A DNA stretch of 64,000 bases, from positions 76,866,291-76,930,290 of the forward strand of contig CM043948.1 of assembly GCA_014529385.2 (NCBI GenBank), read 5' to 3'. Below, piece by piece: positions 1-10,389 of this stretch. The notes under the pieces were generated by a model that worked only from the letters and a program-made list of their open reading frames with translations, did not search any database and was not told the DNA's origin. Position 1 is the first letter of the stretch, and the number at the start of each line of letters is the position of its first letter. This DNA is from Adiantum capillus-veneris. Lineage: Eukaryota; Streptophyta; Polypodiopsida; Polypodiales; Pteridaceae. Made by a program: the position numbers and the translations under genes.

Positions 1-1
1 G

Positions 2-820
2 TATTTTCTTTCCCAAAAAGGAATCTGTCAGGTGCATCAGGTGGTTGATGATTCGGGTTATGTTCTTTCTTTTGCTGATTCCGTCTCCCGCTTTCGGTTG
101 GGTCTTCACTATTCTCCTCTCTGACGGGAGATTCAAAACATGCTTGCTGCTCATTCGCCCATTCCTCCGTTGGATGAAGACTCTCGCTTCTCTGATTGGA
201 ATCTGGCTACTACCAGATTGGACTGCATCTCAGCTGCCAGTGTCTATGCCATTCTTCAATCTGATGTATGGATTGTGCATCGGGGTAATCAGCTGTGGTC
301 GCTTTCCGAGTCATCCTTGTGGTGGAAACACGCATTGTCTCGCATTTGGCAAAGTCATCTGCCTTTGAAGGAACGTGTTTTCTTGTGGCGGTGCTTGGTG
401 GGAGCTCTACCTGTTGGCAGTGTGTTGCATGCTCGGCATATTGCGCCTTCCCTCTGCCCCAAATGCCTTGAAGCTGAGGAGACCGTGCCACACTTGCTGT
501 GGTGTTGTCGTCACTCCAGAGCCTTCATTCGGCAAGTGTCAGTTGCTCTTCGACTACGTTTTCCTTCCGGCTCTTTTCATAGACGATTTTGGCTTTTTGG
601 GGTGCTTCGGTCACCACAATCTCAGTTTGCGGTCTTCTTCACCTGGGTCAGATTTTGGACTATGTGGGCCATCTGGCATCATAGGAACTCCTTAATGTTC
701 CAGGGCACTTTTGTTGACCCCTTTCCCTATTTCAAATTATCTCTTGGTCAAGCACTGCATTTTGCCGAAGCTGGAGACATCACTCTTGATGCCTACAGGA
801 TTTACTTTGACTGTTTCTAG
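2..820 (+). pseudogene. LINE ORF2 C-terminal part with zf-RVT domain (L1 copy)
   Basis: This is the end of a plant non-LTR retrotransposon ORF2, whose full protein is an endonuclease-reverse transcriptase. The frame opens at base 2 and runs to TAG at 818-820, with one in-frame TGA at 122-124; the longest clean stretch starts with ATG at 140. The zf-RVT domain is visible from about 320 to 520: a WW-x-LSRIW stretch, then KERVFLWRCLVG, then CPKC followed 8 residues later by HLLWCC, the expected Cys/His cluster. The tail WAIWHHRNSLMF is typical of plant LINE ORF2 ends. The RT and endonuclease lie off the left edge or are truncated. Family assignment is firm; the in-frame stop makes the copy dead. 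Confidence 0.85.
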
Positions 821-928
821 CCTTCGGAGCCTTATAGTGCTCCGTCTTTTGTATCCCTTTCTTTTCGTGGGTTTTCCTCGCTTTGAGGTTTCCCACTTGT
901 AAATTAATCAAAGCAATTTACAAAAAAA
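821..928 (+). mobile_element. LINE 3' UTR and short A-rich tail of L1 copy
   Basis: The segment follows the ORF2 stop and ends in a short run of A at 922-928. A second, 5'-truncated copy of this 3' end lies at about 1456-1636, which identifies it as the LINE 3' UTR. It contains a perfect 6-bp stem, CGGAGC/GCTCCG at 825-830 and 839-844, around an 8-nt loop. Confidence 0.75.
825..844 (+). other. Stem-loop in LINE 3' UTR
   Basis: CGGAGC (825-830), 8-nt loop CTTATAGT, GCTCCG (839-844). The same stem recurs at 1531-1550 with one loop change. 3' UTR hairpins are used by some LINE reverse transcriptases to recognise template RNA; that role is inferred here. Confidence 0.55.
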
Positions 929-953
929 GTGTGTGTGTGTGTGTGTAGGTAAC

Positions 954-996
<43 letters not shown>

Positions 997-1430
997 TGCG
1001 TCCTGATGGCTGCTGACATAGAGATAGGGAGAGTCAACGGGGGGGGGGGAGAGAGAGAGAGAGAGAGCAGGTGTCTCATGGCGGAATCGAGAGAGAGAGA
1101 GAGAGCTCATGGGGGGCTGAACGAGGGAGAAAGAGAGAGTGCTTGCTGGCTGCCAATAATGGATGAGAGGGAGAGAGAGAGAGAGAGAGAGAGAGGGTGG
1201 CTGAGGGAACGAGGGGGGTGGGGTGGTGATAATGGAGGGGAGAGAGGAAGTGGTGCCAAGGGGGGGCGGGCGGCCCACTGTGGGCACAAGGTCAAGGGGA
1301 AGGTGGGGTGGCGGCAGCAACAGGCAAGAAAAGAAAAAACATTTTTTGTTGTTTATTTTATGCTCCCCGATGGGGTCCGTTCCTGCGGTCAGGCTCCGAA
1401 AGCTGGGCATCATTAGCCCTGGGTGAGCTA
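929..1430. repeat. GT- and GA-rich low-complexity block
   Basis: A GT tract (929-945) is followed by several GA tracts (about 955-990, 1052-1068, 1090-1104, 1168-1196) and G-rich sequence to about 1310. The open frames on both strands here are products of the dinucleotide repeats, not genes. The end, GGCATCATTAGCCCT near 1405-1419, resembles the LTR/internal boundary of element B (GGCCATCATTAGCCCT at 32912-32927), and the GT plus GA composition also matches that LTR, so this may be a remnant of a related LTR. That link is weak. Confidence 0.6.
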
Positions 1431-1455
1431 GAGTGTGGTACGGCTAACCCAGTGT

Positions 1456-1636
1456 CACTGCATTTTGCCTATGACGCTGGAGACATCACCCTTGATACCT
1501 ACAGGATTTACTTTGACTGTTTCTAGCCTTCGGAGCCTCATAGTGCTCCGCTTTTTGTATCCCTTTCTTTGCGTGGGTTTTCCTCGCTTTAAGGTTTCCC
1601 AGTAGTAAATCGATCAAAGAAGATTTACAAAAAAAG
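1456..1636 (+). mobile_element. Severely 5'-truncated LINE copy (3' tail only)
   Basis: This duplicates the last residues of ORF2, the stop and the 3' UTR of the copy ending at 928, with the same final residues (AGDITLDxYRIYFDCF), the same stem-loop at 1531-1550 and an A-rich end near 1629-1636. Homology starts near the CACTGCATTTTGCC sequence. Very short 5'-truncated copies are typical of target-primed reverse transcription that stops early. Confidence 0.75.
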
Positions 1637-2016
1637 AAAGTTGACCTCACGTTCACCCACAAAGTCATGCCCTGGAAAATCCTCTAGAAATCTACATATA
1701 CATCCCAATCTGTCCCATAACTCCCTCTATCTGCGAAATGACTCACAACGTTTCAGCCCAGATACATGTCTCCGTGCTTCAAATGCCGAAGAGATACAAA
1801 CAAGTAGGGAGGCATACGGCCAGATGCTCTCTAGAGGGGCTGTCAGGTGACTGAAACCTCAACTATATAGAAACAAGTGCATAGTTAGACAACACTATCC
1901 CACACCATATCGTGGCCATCCCACAGTGGGAGGCTTCCCATCAGCCAACATAACATCTATCTAATCTCTTCAACAACCGTCCAGACTATCTATGAAAGCC
2001 CCGTGAAAACTGCAAC

Positions 2017-2214
2017 GACTGAGTACAGTCAAGGAGGGTACATGCCAGGCATCAACATTAGACATCGCAACAAGGAGCCTATCACAAGCATCTCTCTTAG
2101 AGAAAGCAATACCCTCCTTGACTGAGTACAGTCAAGGAGGGTACATGCCAGGCATCAACATTAGACATCGCAACAAGGAACCTATCACAAGCATCTCTCA
2201 TAGAGCAAGCAATA
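2017..2214. repeat. Tandem duplication, 103-bp period
   Basis: The unit beginning GACTGAGTACAGTCAAGG occurs at 2017 and again at 2120, with only a few substitutions between units. The unit ends in ACCCTCCTT, so the junction creates a perfect inverted repeat. Confidence 0.9.
2110..2143. other. Perfect 14-bp inverted repeat at the duplication junction
   Basis: TACCCTCCTTGACT (2110-2123) pairs exactly with AGTCAAGGAGGGTA (2130-2143) around the 6-nt loop GAGTAC. It exists only at the junction of the two tandem units; the first unit lacks the left arm. Confidence 0.85.
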
Positions 2215-2620
2215 GATGGTAAGGCAAAAGACACACCTACCCAAGGGCTACCAATCCTCCACAGTCTCCACATTGTGAAGGTCTCCTTGACAATCACACC
2301 AAGGAAGCTCTACTTGGAATCAAAGTGCCATGATCACGCAAAAAATGTCACCAACACGATCCCACAAAATACATACACCTCCACTAGATTGATGGGCACC
2401 AACAGAAATCTACCAAAACGTGTGAGAAGCACTAGGTATGAACTTCCCATAGGGTCTACAGCTGTCAATGTAAAGCTTGTGCTCTTGAACAAGAAGGATA
2501 TCCATCACAAACTACATGAGTGTGCCAATCCCGTCTAAGTAGATTCTATCTCATACCACTAACATTCATGTGATGGAAACCATTGACATTCCATGTGACA
2601 ATGTGAGAATCCATAGCAAC

Positions 2621-3190
2621 TAACAATGACAGTCCACTGATGAACCACAAAGTCATAGAGGAGAAAGTCAATTGAAACCACATAAGCATACATCTGGCTA
2701 GCACCGAGGCCGCTGGCCGTAGGGTCAAGGCAACAAGCAGGAGTTCATCAACATCTGGTGGCAAAGGCTTGAAGAGGTGGTCTGCCCCAAAAGCATGTGC
2801 AGCAAAGTACCAAGAGAAAAAATAATCCTGTGGACAACGCAAAGCACAAATAGTTGTCGACTCCGACTATACCCACACGGTGCAGGCGAACTGTGAGGTA
2901 TGGTTCATTGATAAAATATTGGGCAAACAATAGCATCCCTCCATCTCTCCTCGTTGCACTATCCACATACACTATGTGAACTAGTGGGCAAGAAAAAAAG
3001 GAGACATGCAACCTGCCCATGATTGAAGGGCTTTTATTCCGTGAAAGGTAACATGAAAAAGAGAGCATGGGGCTCTGATGATTGCAAACCAAGGACCGGC
3101 TCTTCTCCACACAATACTAGATATAGGGGCGTACTAGCATAGATAAAAAAGAACCTAATTGTGCTCAGTGTGTGAAAAGTGTCATCATTT
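2621..3190. other. Unassigned sequence upstream (minus sense) of the LINE endonuclease
   Basis: Minus-strand open frames of about 100 codons exist here (2546-2842 leads into the endonuclease start), but I recognise no domain apart from that lead-in. It is probably the ORF1/ORF2 junction region of the same minus-strand LINE. No other feature is seen. Confidence 0.3.
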
Positions 3191-3216
3191 GGGGGGGGGG
3201 GGGGGGGGGGGGGGGG
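3191..3216. repeat. Poly-G tract, 26 bases
   Basis: An uninterrupted run of 26 G. Length is unlikely to be accurate in any assembly. Confidence 0.95.
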
Positions 3217-3278
3217 CTCTCCATGAAAGAGTGGGGAACTGGAGGAGGTGGCGAGGCACAAAGTAGAGGTAAGAATGG

Positions 3279-4200
3279 TGTGACGGGTGTTAGGGTTAGG
3301 GTTTTTGCTCGAGGTCATAGACACATTTGATCCATGCGTTCGTTTGGCCAGTCACAGATTCACTCTCCCTATGAAGGTGGTCCATGCCAATCTCCCAGTC
3401 AAAGCCAAAATTCTCCGTGTTGTGAACAATTCTCTCTATGTGGTATCTGCATCCGTGATCATTTGTGGCACTAGGACATCCAAGTGACCTTCGGATCGTG
3501 GGCTAACTTGACTGTGTTTTGCAAATTCCGGCCGAGGGGCCTAAACCCTAGAGGAAAGATAAGGAACCTACTTATGGGGCACCCGCCGAGGAGCCCAAGT
3601 TAATAAAGAAGCCGGCACTTTCAACCTATAAGTCTTTCCGAGGGGCCTATTTTGTTTTGATATATGAAGGAATGAATGATGAATGAATATGAGGAATGTT
3701 GAATGATGAAATGAGATTCTAGTGCATCAAGATTCCCATATGAATGAGATGACTGGATACTTAGGTGAGCGCATCAAAAGTTTCGGAGGGGTGAGATGGC
3801 TACATAGGGATCTAGGTGCATCAAGACTTCTAGACAGATGAGATGACTAGCCGAAATTCGCGCTGGCTGATTTGGTAATTTTTAACGCTAGCATTTTGGA
3901 GCAGTTGCTTTTGGGATAAGATTCTTTTAGGCCTTACACTTTTAAGGCTCTGCTTTTAGCAACCCTTGTACTCTTTATAATTGCCTAGAGGGCCATTCTT
4001 TCAAGCATCTTGACGAAGAGCTGGAAGATTGGTTCTTGCAGATAAATGAATAAAGAAATATCGAAAGGCGCGCCAGTCTTTGCCACTCTTTGGGGCCAAT
4101 ACATATGGGGGTGGAACTCTGCGTGTTCCCCCGTGGATTCTCTATTTCTGTCATTTCAATTGTTTTGAAGTACTAAAAGTGTGCCAAGTGTGTAAATAGC
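3279..4200 (+). repeat. LTR of the chromovirus-like G/H family (copy R1, probably solo)
   Basis: It starts TGTGACGGGTGTTAGGG, the same start as the copies at 12556, 13569 and 13885. It shares with the 13885 copy the phrases GATCCATGCGTTCGTTTGGCC, the TGACCTTCGG block, a GCCGAGGGGCC block, a promoter-like segment (TTTATAATTGCC near 3976) and AATAAAGAAATA with CGAAAGGCGC near 4047. An internal member ends at about the same place and is followed by other sequence, so this is an LTR, not a tandem repeat. I could not define the right end or a clear target duplication. After 4200 a short match to the GTTTCCGTC segment at 14754-14800 appears in inverted orientation. Confidence 0.6.
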
Positions 4201-4224
4201 GGTTATCTTTGTGTTTCCGTCAGA

Positions 4225-4608
4225 TCACTCGTCCAAAGTGATTACAAATGGGGAGGTAGTAGCAGGCAAGAAAGGGGAACTAGGCAGAGGCGCATGCTCC
4301 ACCGAAGGGGAAGGTGGGGGAAGAAGCGAAGCAAAAGCGGCATGTGTAGAATCGGATGGCAAAGAGGGAAAATATGTGTCCATAGCAAAAGCCAGTCTGG
4401 TAGGAGGAGGGGTATTTTGGTGAAATTGAGCTGCAGCTTGCGAAAAGGTTGGCCAAGAGGTGGGAGGCCAATTTGTTTCTAACCATCGAGCCATTGGTGA
4501 GGTGATAAAATCACTGCAACAATCACATAACTGAATTGAAACAGCAAATACTTGCACTTGAAAGGAGAGAACATCACACAGTAGACACATGGAGTGGTGA
4601 AGTTCCAC
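4225..4608 (-). CDS. Hypothetical 127-aa frame, possibly LINE ORF1 remnant
   Basis: The open frame starts MELHHSMCLLCDVL and becomes proline- and serine-rich towards its end. No domain is recognised. It lies on the same strand as, and upstream of, the LINE endonuclease remnant at 1640-2620, with an LTR (3279-4200) between them. An origin as ORF1 of that LINE is therefore possible but unproven. A plus-strand frame of 70 codons overlaps it and looks no better. Confidence 0.2.
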   Translation of the reverse strand: MELHHSMCLLCDVLSFQVQVFAVSIQLCDCCSDFITSPMARWLETNWPPTSWPTFSQAAAQFHQNTPPPTRLAFAMDTYFPSLPSDSTHAAFASLLPPPSPSVEHAPLPSSPFLPATTSPFVITLDE

Positions 4609-4900
4609 TCCACAAGCATTGGCCCCTCAACTAGAAATCTCCTATGGTATTTCTTTATTCCATTAGACCGAAGTCGAAGTTTATAAACTCGAAGAGCTAC
4701 ACTTGCTCTCTTGTCATCACAAATTCGTCGTCCACTAAAAAACGAGCTCGCTGCCGCTGCCTTCACCCCTTCCCCTGCGCACGCTCCCTCAGCCCCTCTC
4801 CCTTGCCATCGCCCGCCCACCCCCACTCCCTGCTGCCTTCGCGCTGCCTTGCCCTTCACTCCACGCTGCCTTCTTTACTTTTTGGGAGGCCTCTGCCCTC

Positions 4901-6840
4901 ATGCGGCTCCGTGGTGAGGATTTGGTGATTGTTCTTCTTGATTTTGAGAAGGCCTACGACAGAGTTGACTGGGATCTTTTGGAGGGCACTCTACGCAGGA
5001 TGGGCTTCTCAGATGCTTGGATCAGACGGGTGTCAGCTTTGTACAGACAGGCACACAGTCAGGTGCTTTTAGCAAGAGGTAGAGGTGATCGTTTCATGCT
5101 CACATGTTCGGTCAGACAGGGCTGCCCTCTTGCCCCATTTCTCTTTCTGTTCTATGCTGAGGCGATGAGCAGGTTTTTGGTTTCACAGCAGGTTGGATTA
5201 CGTGGCTTAGCGCTCCCTATTCGGGGAGATGAGCTACTGGACGTTGACTTTGCAGACGACTCAGCCTTGTACTTGGATGGCCAGGAGGCCAACCTACATA
5301 GGTGTGAGCAGGCTCTTGAGACTTTTTGTTGTGCATCTGGCGCACTCATCAACTGGAGAAATACAGTAGCTTTCTCGGTTGGTAGTGCTCCTACGCCCGA
5401 TTGGATGCCAAGTGAGGGTTTCAGGTGGATTCCCCCAGGGACTACAGTTCGTTACTTGGGCTATCAGGTTGGTTTGGACTTGTCTCACGAGCACTAGATT
5501 GCTCCCCTCCTCCTGTCTATCCAGAGGAAGTTGTTACATTGGAGCTCCGCACGACTTTCTTTGGCAGACAGAGTTGTAGTGGCCAACCAGGTGTTGTTGG
5601 CTACTATGTGGTACATCACTTCTTGTTGGATCTTCTCGAGTTCTTGTATTAGCCAAGTAGAGAGGCTGATTAGGAACTTCCTTTGGTCAGGGCGTGACAC
5701 TCAAATAGCTCGGGCCAAAGTGGCATGGCAAGTCATCACTTTGCCTTGTTCTCAGCCAGGGTTGGGGATCATAGACCCAGCACAACAGAGCAGAGCCCTT
5801 CTTGGAAAGTTCATCGTCAAAGGACTTCTTCCAGGTGAGGAGCCCTGGAAGGAGTTCTTGCTTCAGCAGCTTAGTGCTAGGGTGCCTCAGGCTGGAGGCC
5901 CATGGCGACCCTCGACTCGATGGATTTTCACAGAGATGCGCAGAGTTGGCATGAGCATGAGACCCGAGGACCGCTTCGCTGTGAGTCTGCTCCGATCCTG
6001 GGAGCAACTGCAGCGAGGCCTAGAGCAACATCAGCCTACTTGCACGGAGGAGCGCCTGAGACAGCCCCTTGTTTAGAACCCCATGGTTAGCACTCAGAGA
6101 GGCCACTTGGTTGGTAGTCGGCCTCATGTTTCCTGGGGTCCCATGGCAGAGGGTCCAGCACACTCTCTAGGTGACTAGTTACAGTTTTCAGGCTTGTCAG
6201 AGGAGCTTCACGACATTCAGCTACAGGGCATGAGAGGGGTGCAGAGCATGTGTCAGGACATCTCAGAGGCAGTACCAGTTTCACACCTCTCGAGTCAGCA
6301 GCGCCCAGATGGATGGGAGCCTTCACGCGACTGGAGGTTCTCATCTCAGTTCGGGCTTGCTCAGAGACTATACCCTCCCTGTTTTTCGAGCTACAAGGTG
6401 AGGGACGCTTACACCGAGTTGCAGTAGAGGCCCCGCAAGTGGCAAGAGTGCTGTTTTTAGAGGATTTGCGTGGTGGGCATCTGTGGGAGGACTTGTGTCA
6501 TAGATCCAGACCCAGATGTTCTTGAGACTGGCCCCTAGAGACTGTGGGCTTGGGAGAGCTATCCACTAGCACGAGTACAGTGGGATCCCGGAGAGTGGCT
6601 GTGGAGGGACCCTCTCTCCTCTACAGATTATCCAGGTGTCCCTTTCTTTCACTACACTGTTCAACTGGGACGTCACATACTCGCAGCGCAGAGAGAGGCT
6701 CGTCCTGCTGCTGCAGCACCTCATTGGCAAGAGGAGGGTCTCATAGCTGAGTTCTTAGGAGTTTTTTGGGAAAGGTTATGGGACTCCAGACAGCCGAGAC
6801 GAGTCACTTTGTTCCAGTGGCTGGTTGCACATAGAGCTAC
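4901..6840 (+). pseudogene. LINE L3 ORF2: reverse transcriptase and connection region
   Basis: Motif A (LLDFEKAYDRVDW) appears about 12 residues after the ATG at 4901, so the finger subdomain before it is missing. Motif B is SVRQGCPLAPFLF. The catalytic motif C is VDFADDSALYL, with both Asp kept. All of it, through the connection region and up to FQWLVAHRA at 6840, lies in one frame interrupted only by stop codons (TAG at 5495-5497 and at 6074-6076, then several between 6170 and 6540). Decay here is thus by substitution, not indels. The frame continues at 10951 after copy E. Role in life: target-primed reverse transcription of LINE RNA. Confidence 0.88.
6836..6840 (+). repeat. Target-site duplication of copy E, left
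   Basis: GCTAC, repeated at 10946-10950 directly after the right LTR. Removing one copy with the element rejoins the LINE reading frame. Confidence 0.9.
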
Positions 6841-7415
6841 TGTAGCAGGGCTACAGAGTCACTTTCACAGGACATACAGTTAGTACAGTTGGTACAATTG
6901 GTCGGATCTGGTTCACACTGGACGGACTCTCTGGGCTGGACAGTGACACGTGGCAGAATACGGACGGTGGCCTAGTGGACATCGTGGCCAGGTCACCACC
7001 ACTCAGTTTCGGGATAGGCTTAGATAGCTGACATTTTCGAGCCGTTGGTGGCTCTCTATGGTTGTACATATGAGTAGTCGTTTGGGGTCATTTGGATCAT
7101 TATCTTTATGTAGTCGTTTAGAGTGAGTCTATATACAGAGCACGTCTTCACCATCCCCGCACATCTGAGCCTCGACACCCCCATTGTACCTGAGAGTCCT
7201 GGGCTGGAGCTGAGTGTGCTGCCACGCCAGAGTCTGTATCAGTTCTTTGAGATAGTCGAGTCATTTGTTGTGGTCTACTGTTGCTGTTGCTGTTGTGTCT
7301 GTGAGCGTTGTTGTCTATTGTTTCCTATTTTCAGCCTGTTTTGAGGTGAGACTGTCACGCACATTGCACTAAGGAGCACCCACTGTAGAGAGCACGACAC
7401 ACTATCTGCGCTACA
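6841..7415 (+). repeat. 5' LTR of copy E
   Basis: 575 bp, TGTAGCAGGG to TGCGCTACA. It carries ACACGTGGC at 6946-6954 and TATATA at 7130-7135, and a GTTGCTGTTGCTGTTG microsatellite near 7280. Confidence 0.9.
6946..7135 (+). promoter_or_regulatory. LTR promoter region: ABRE/G-box and TATA
   Basis: ACACGTGGC (6946-6954) is an exact match to the abscisic-acid response element core, and TATATA (7130-7135) lies 176 bp downstream. The ABRE is repeated in the right LTR (10477-10485), in C (46015-46023, 53942-53950) and in the right LTR of D (25991-25999). Function is inferred. Confidence 0.5.
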
Positions 7416-7425
7416 GGTGCTCTCA

Positions 7426-7440
7426 TTTTGGCGATCACGG
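7426..7440 (+). other. Putative primer-binding site region of copy E
   Basis: TTTTGGCGATCACGG begins 10 bp after the LTR. The same block follows the 5' LTR of D (16083) and C and, on the minus strand, of A. TTTGGCG starts are seen in plant Athila/Tat elements. The matching tRNA was not identified, and a 10-bp gap from the LTR is larger than usual. Confidence 0.5.
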
Positions 7441-7821
7441 TGGGACCTCAACTGAAGTCTCACTCTCTGTGAAGTGCAAATCTTGAAGCTAGTTGGGTTT
7501 ATCTAGCTTCGCCTACTTTGCCTGGCACTGTATAGCCTGGTGGTCTGTTCCTCTCTCGCCCTGGTCCATTTGGGCTGGCCCTCTCTCGCCCTGATCCATC
7601 TGGTCTGGTCCTATCTCGCACTCGTCCAATTGGTCTGGTCTCTCTAGCCTGGTCCAATCAGTCCTCGTCCCTGGTCTAGTCCCTCCTCGTCCCTGGTCTA
7701 GCCTGAGTCTAGACCTGTCTTCAATCAGTATAGGTTGTCCCTGGTCCAGCCTGAGTCTAGACCTGTCTTCAACCAGTAGAGGTTTTCTTGCCCAAAGTTC
7801 GGTTGGATTGGTGGTCACTGC

Positions 7822-10389
7822 ATGACACATACAAGGCGGTCAGTCGAGCGTCAAAGCGCACTACTAAGCCCTCTGAAGTACTACAACAGAAGACGACCCT
7901 TGGTACCTAGTAGAAGTCCATCAACCTCATCAGCCATACCTCCACATACGACATCACCCATTCCTCCATCCAGTTCCACATCTTCCAGATCACCTTCTCT
8001 AGTAAAGCTCTCTCCTATTCTGCTACAGCAGGCTATTGAGTAACAGGCTCAGCAAGGGGCCATGGAGCCGTTGGTGGCTAGCTTTTGGCCAAGGTAAACA
8101 TCAAGTTCCCTACATTCAAAGGACTCTCTTCAGAAGATGCTGACGACCATGCAAGGAGGTTTGTATCTCTCTGTAGGGGTCATGGTCTTAACAGGGAAGA
8201 TGCTTATTTGGTACTCTTTACATCCACCTTGGATGGCTTAGCAGACAAATGGTACAGCCAGTTTGCAGAGAATCATTTTGCAACTTGGACAGCCTTAAGA
8301 CAACAATTCTGTGCAGCTTTCAGGCCAGGTGACTACCGGGAGAAGGTGTTGGATGAGTTGGCCAACATGGTGCTCCAGCCAGAGGAGACTTTTGCAGAGC
8401 TTATGACCAGGACCAAGTCTCTAGTTGCCAAGCTTCCCCAGCAACCCGGTCAATTCATGGTTAAGAAGTGGGTGGAGAAGGCGCTTCCGAAAACATCGCA
8501 GCAAAAACTCCGAGAGAGTCTCCGACCCAACGCCACTTTGGAGGAGTTCATCGCAGCTACTACTAGGATAGAGGGGGCTAGGAAGCTGTTCAACAACTCC
8601 CCTCACATAGAGACCCCCTCTGTGTTTTCGGAAAGTCCTGATGATCCATTGACTTCTTTACGTAGAGAACTTGAAGCTCTAGAACTACAACACGCTCTTC
8701 AAGAGAAGAAATCAACCTCTCATCGACAGGAAAAACCACCACATCTTGAGGCTTTGGATCAAATCAAGAGAGAGCTAGAAGAGCTTCGGTCTCAGCAAGA
8801 TACTAAGGCTATGGTATGGTGGAGCTCGTGTCGCTCTCTAGAACTCCTCCACGGGACCGTCCCCTCCGGGCTTATTGCCACTTCTGCGAAAAGTCGGGGC
8901 ATGAAGACAAGGATTGCTACTATATCAAGGGATTGCGGCAAATACAACAAATTCTAGGTCCTTCTCTCCAACAAGGGATAGCACCTGCATTCAACATGGT
9001 TTCACCCTATGGCCATCAAAACCCGATGCCACCTCTGCTGACAACACCTCCTATGCAAAATATGCAAGGTATGCACAACAACTTTGCATCCCCCAGCTTT
9101 TATCATGCTAGTACTCCTTCAGTCCCCCAAGCTTCTACACTTCAGCATCCGGCCCCATGCAGCAAGGCCCGAGACCACCTCGCCTCTCAAATAGGCCAAT
9201 TTTGTGCTACGGGTGCGGGGAGTATGGACACTATCAGAGAAAATGTCCCTTACTAGAAGGGTCCCCTCCTTGTCGACATTGCCCTGAAGCTAAGGATCCC
9301 TATAGTAAGGATTGCCTAAAACAACGAGCGTCCACATCTGCAAGCCCAAGCCAGAACCAGCAGGAGTTTACATTCCCAAAGCTTAACCTAATCACAGTAA
9401 ACTCCATTCCACAGGCCCCGCCTTCCACGCTTGTAGTTGTCTCTCGAGATGGGTTGGAGCAAGTGGAAGAGCCGGCTGGTGTGCTCCCACAGGCACAGAG
9501 AGCTGCTCTTGGCCTCAGCCTCCCTGGGGGTCCATTCTTTTCATCTCCTGTCACACAAATGAGTCAAACTCCAATAGTAGCTGACAAACCAGCAGGTAGT
9601 GTCAAGAGCCAACCTACCTCGCTTCTATCAGATATTAATGGCGCTTTCATGGAAGCAGTAGAGGACTTGCAGAAGCTGAAGATACCAGAGCAAGATCTAA
9701 TCCAAGGAAACAAGCCCACAGCAGAGTCTATCTTGAAAAACACTTTTCAGCAAGTGTCACTGTACGAGATGCTTCGAGTTGATGCAAAGTTTAGAAGTGA
9801 CACCCTTTCCATCATCCAGACTCTGTACCTGGGTGCGGGGCCTAGTGGCGGGCACCTACCTGTGCAGCCTTTGGAGTCCTATATGATTTCATATCCAGCT
9901 GCTCCCCTCACCAACTACAAAAGTCCTCGTCTCACTGTGTCTATTCTTGGGCATCAATGCTCAGGCGTCATAGTGCATGGTGGATCTGGGATCAATCTGA
10001 TGCCAGAATTTACTATGTTGGCCTTAGGCCTGCAGCCTACCCGCCCTGCTCCATTCACTGTTACATTGGCAGACCAGAGGACAGTCTACCCTGTGGGCAT
10101 AGTAGAGAAGGTGCCGCTGATGGTACAAGGCTTCACATTTAGCTTAGATTTTGTGGTGGTCATTCTTCCTCAGGTGGAGGGAGGATTTTCGTTGCTGATT
10201 GGTAGACCATGGTTGCGGCATACTAAGGCACTGCATGATTGGGGAAACGACGCCATGTGGATACATACTCCTGGCTCCCCCATGCAACCAATTCGGCTCG
10301 AAGGAGGTATGGATCCAGTGGTTCATCATAGTTCATTGTCAGTACAGTCCAACCCCAGCCCTGAGCAGCCCATCCCACCTGACGGGTCT
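7822..10389 (+). pseudogene. gag-pro: gag-protease of copy E
   Basis: Gag starts at ATG 7822 (MTHTRRSVERQS); the same ATG is kept in A but is ATC in C and D. A stop and frameshift near 8040-8085 precede the capsid-like retrotransposon Gag domain (about 8085-8580: LDGLADKWYSQF, FRPGDY, VKKWVEKALP). Knuckle 2 (CHFCEKSGHEDKDC) is in a second frame near 8880; knuckle 3 (CYGCGEYGHYQRKC, about 9202) and knuckle 4 are in a third. Knuckle 4 reads CRHCPEAKDPYSKDC, so its His is replaced by Pro. The protease follows (about 9925-10290: LLIGRPWLRHTKALHDWG). Its active-site Asp is His in this copy (VIVHGGSG against VIVDGGSG in A and C). Dead copy. Confidence 0.85.

Larger units (their letters stand above)
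1640..2620 (-). pseudogene. LINE ORF2 N-terminal endonuclease (EEP) remnant
   Basis: Read on the minus strand, this begins near 2619 with MDSHIVTWNVNGF, matching the first motif of the apurinic-type endonuclease of plant LINEs (WNVNG). A frame change then gives MDILLVQEHKLY, the LVQE motif with its catalytic Glu, and SSGGVCILWDRV, the SGG-W segment. A degenerate trace resembling the DFNMV motif lies near 1930. There are many stops and at least one frameshift. The 103-bp tandem duplication at 2017-2214 lies inside it. It is antisense to the LINE tail just upstream and so comes from a different copy. The family call is good; exact ends are approximate. Confidence 0.6.

Noticed and set aside
904-1413. 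Long open frames on both strands (up to 169 codons) rich in Ser-Leu or Arg-Glu
   Set aside because: They are translations of GA and CT dinucleotide tracts with no other support.
3288-3304. TTAGGGTTAGGGTTT near an LTR start, resembling plant telomere repeat
   Set aside because: Only two units, and the same words recur at each LTR start of the family (13569, 13885), so it is part of the LTR and not interstitial telomere.
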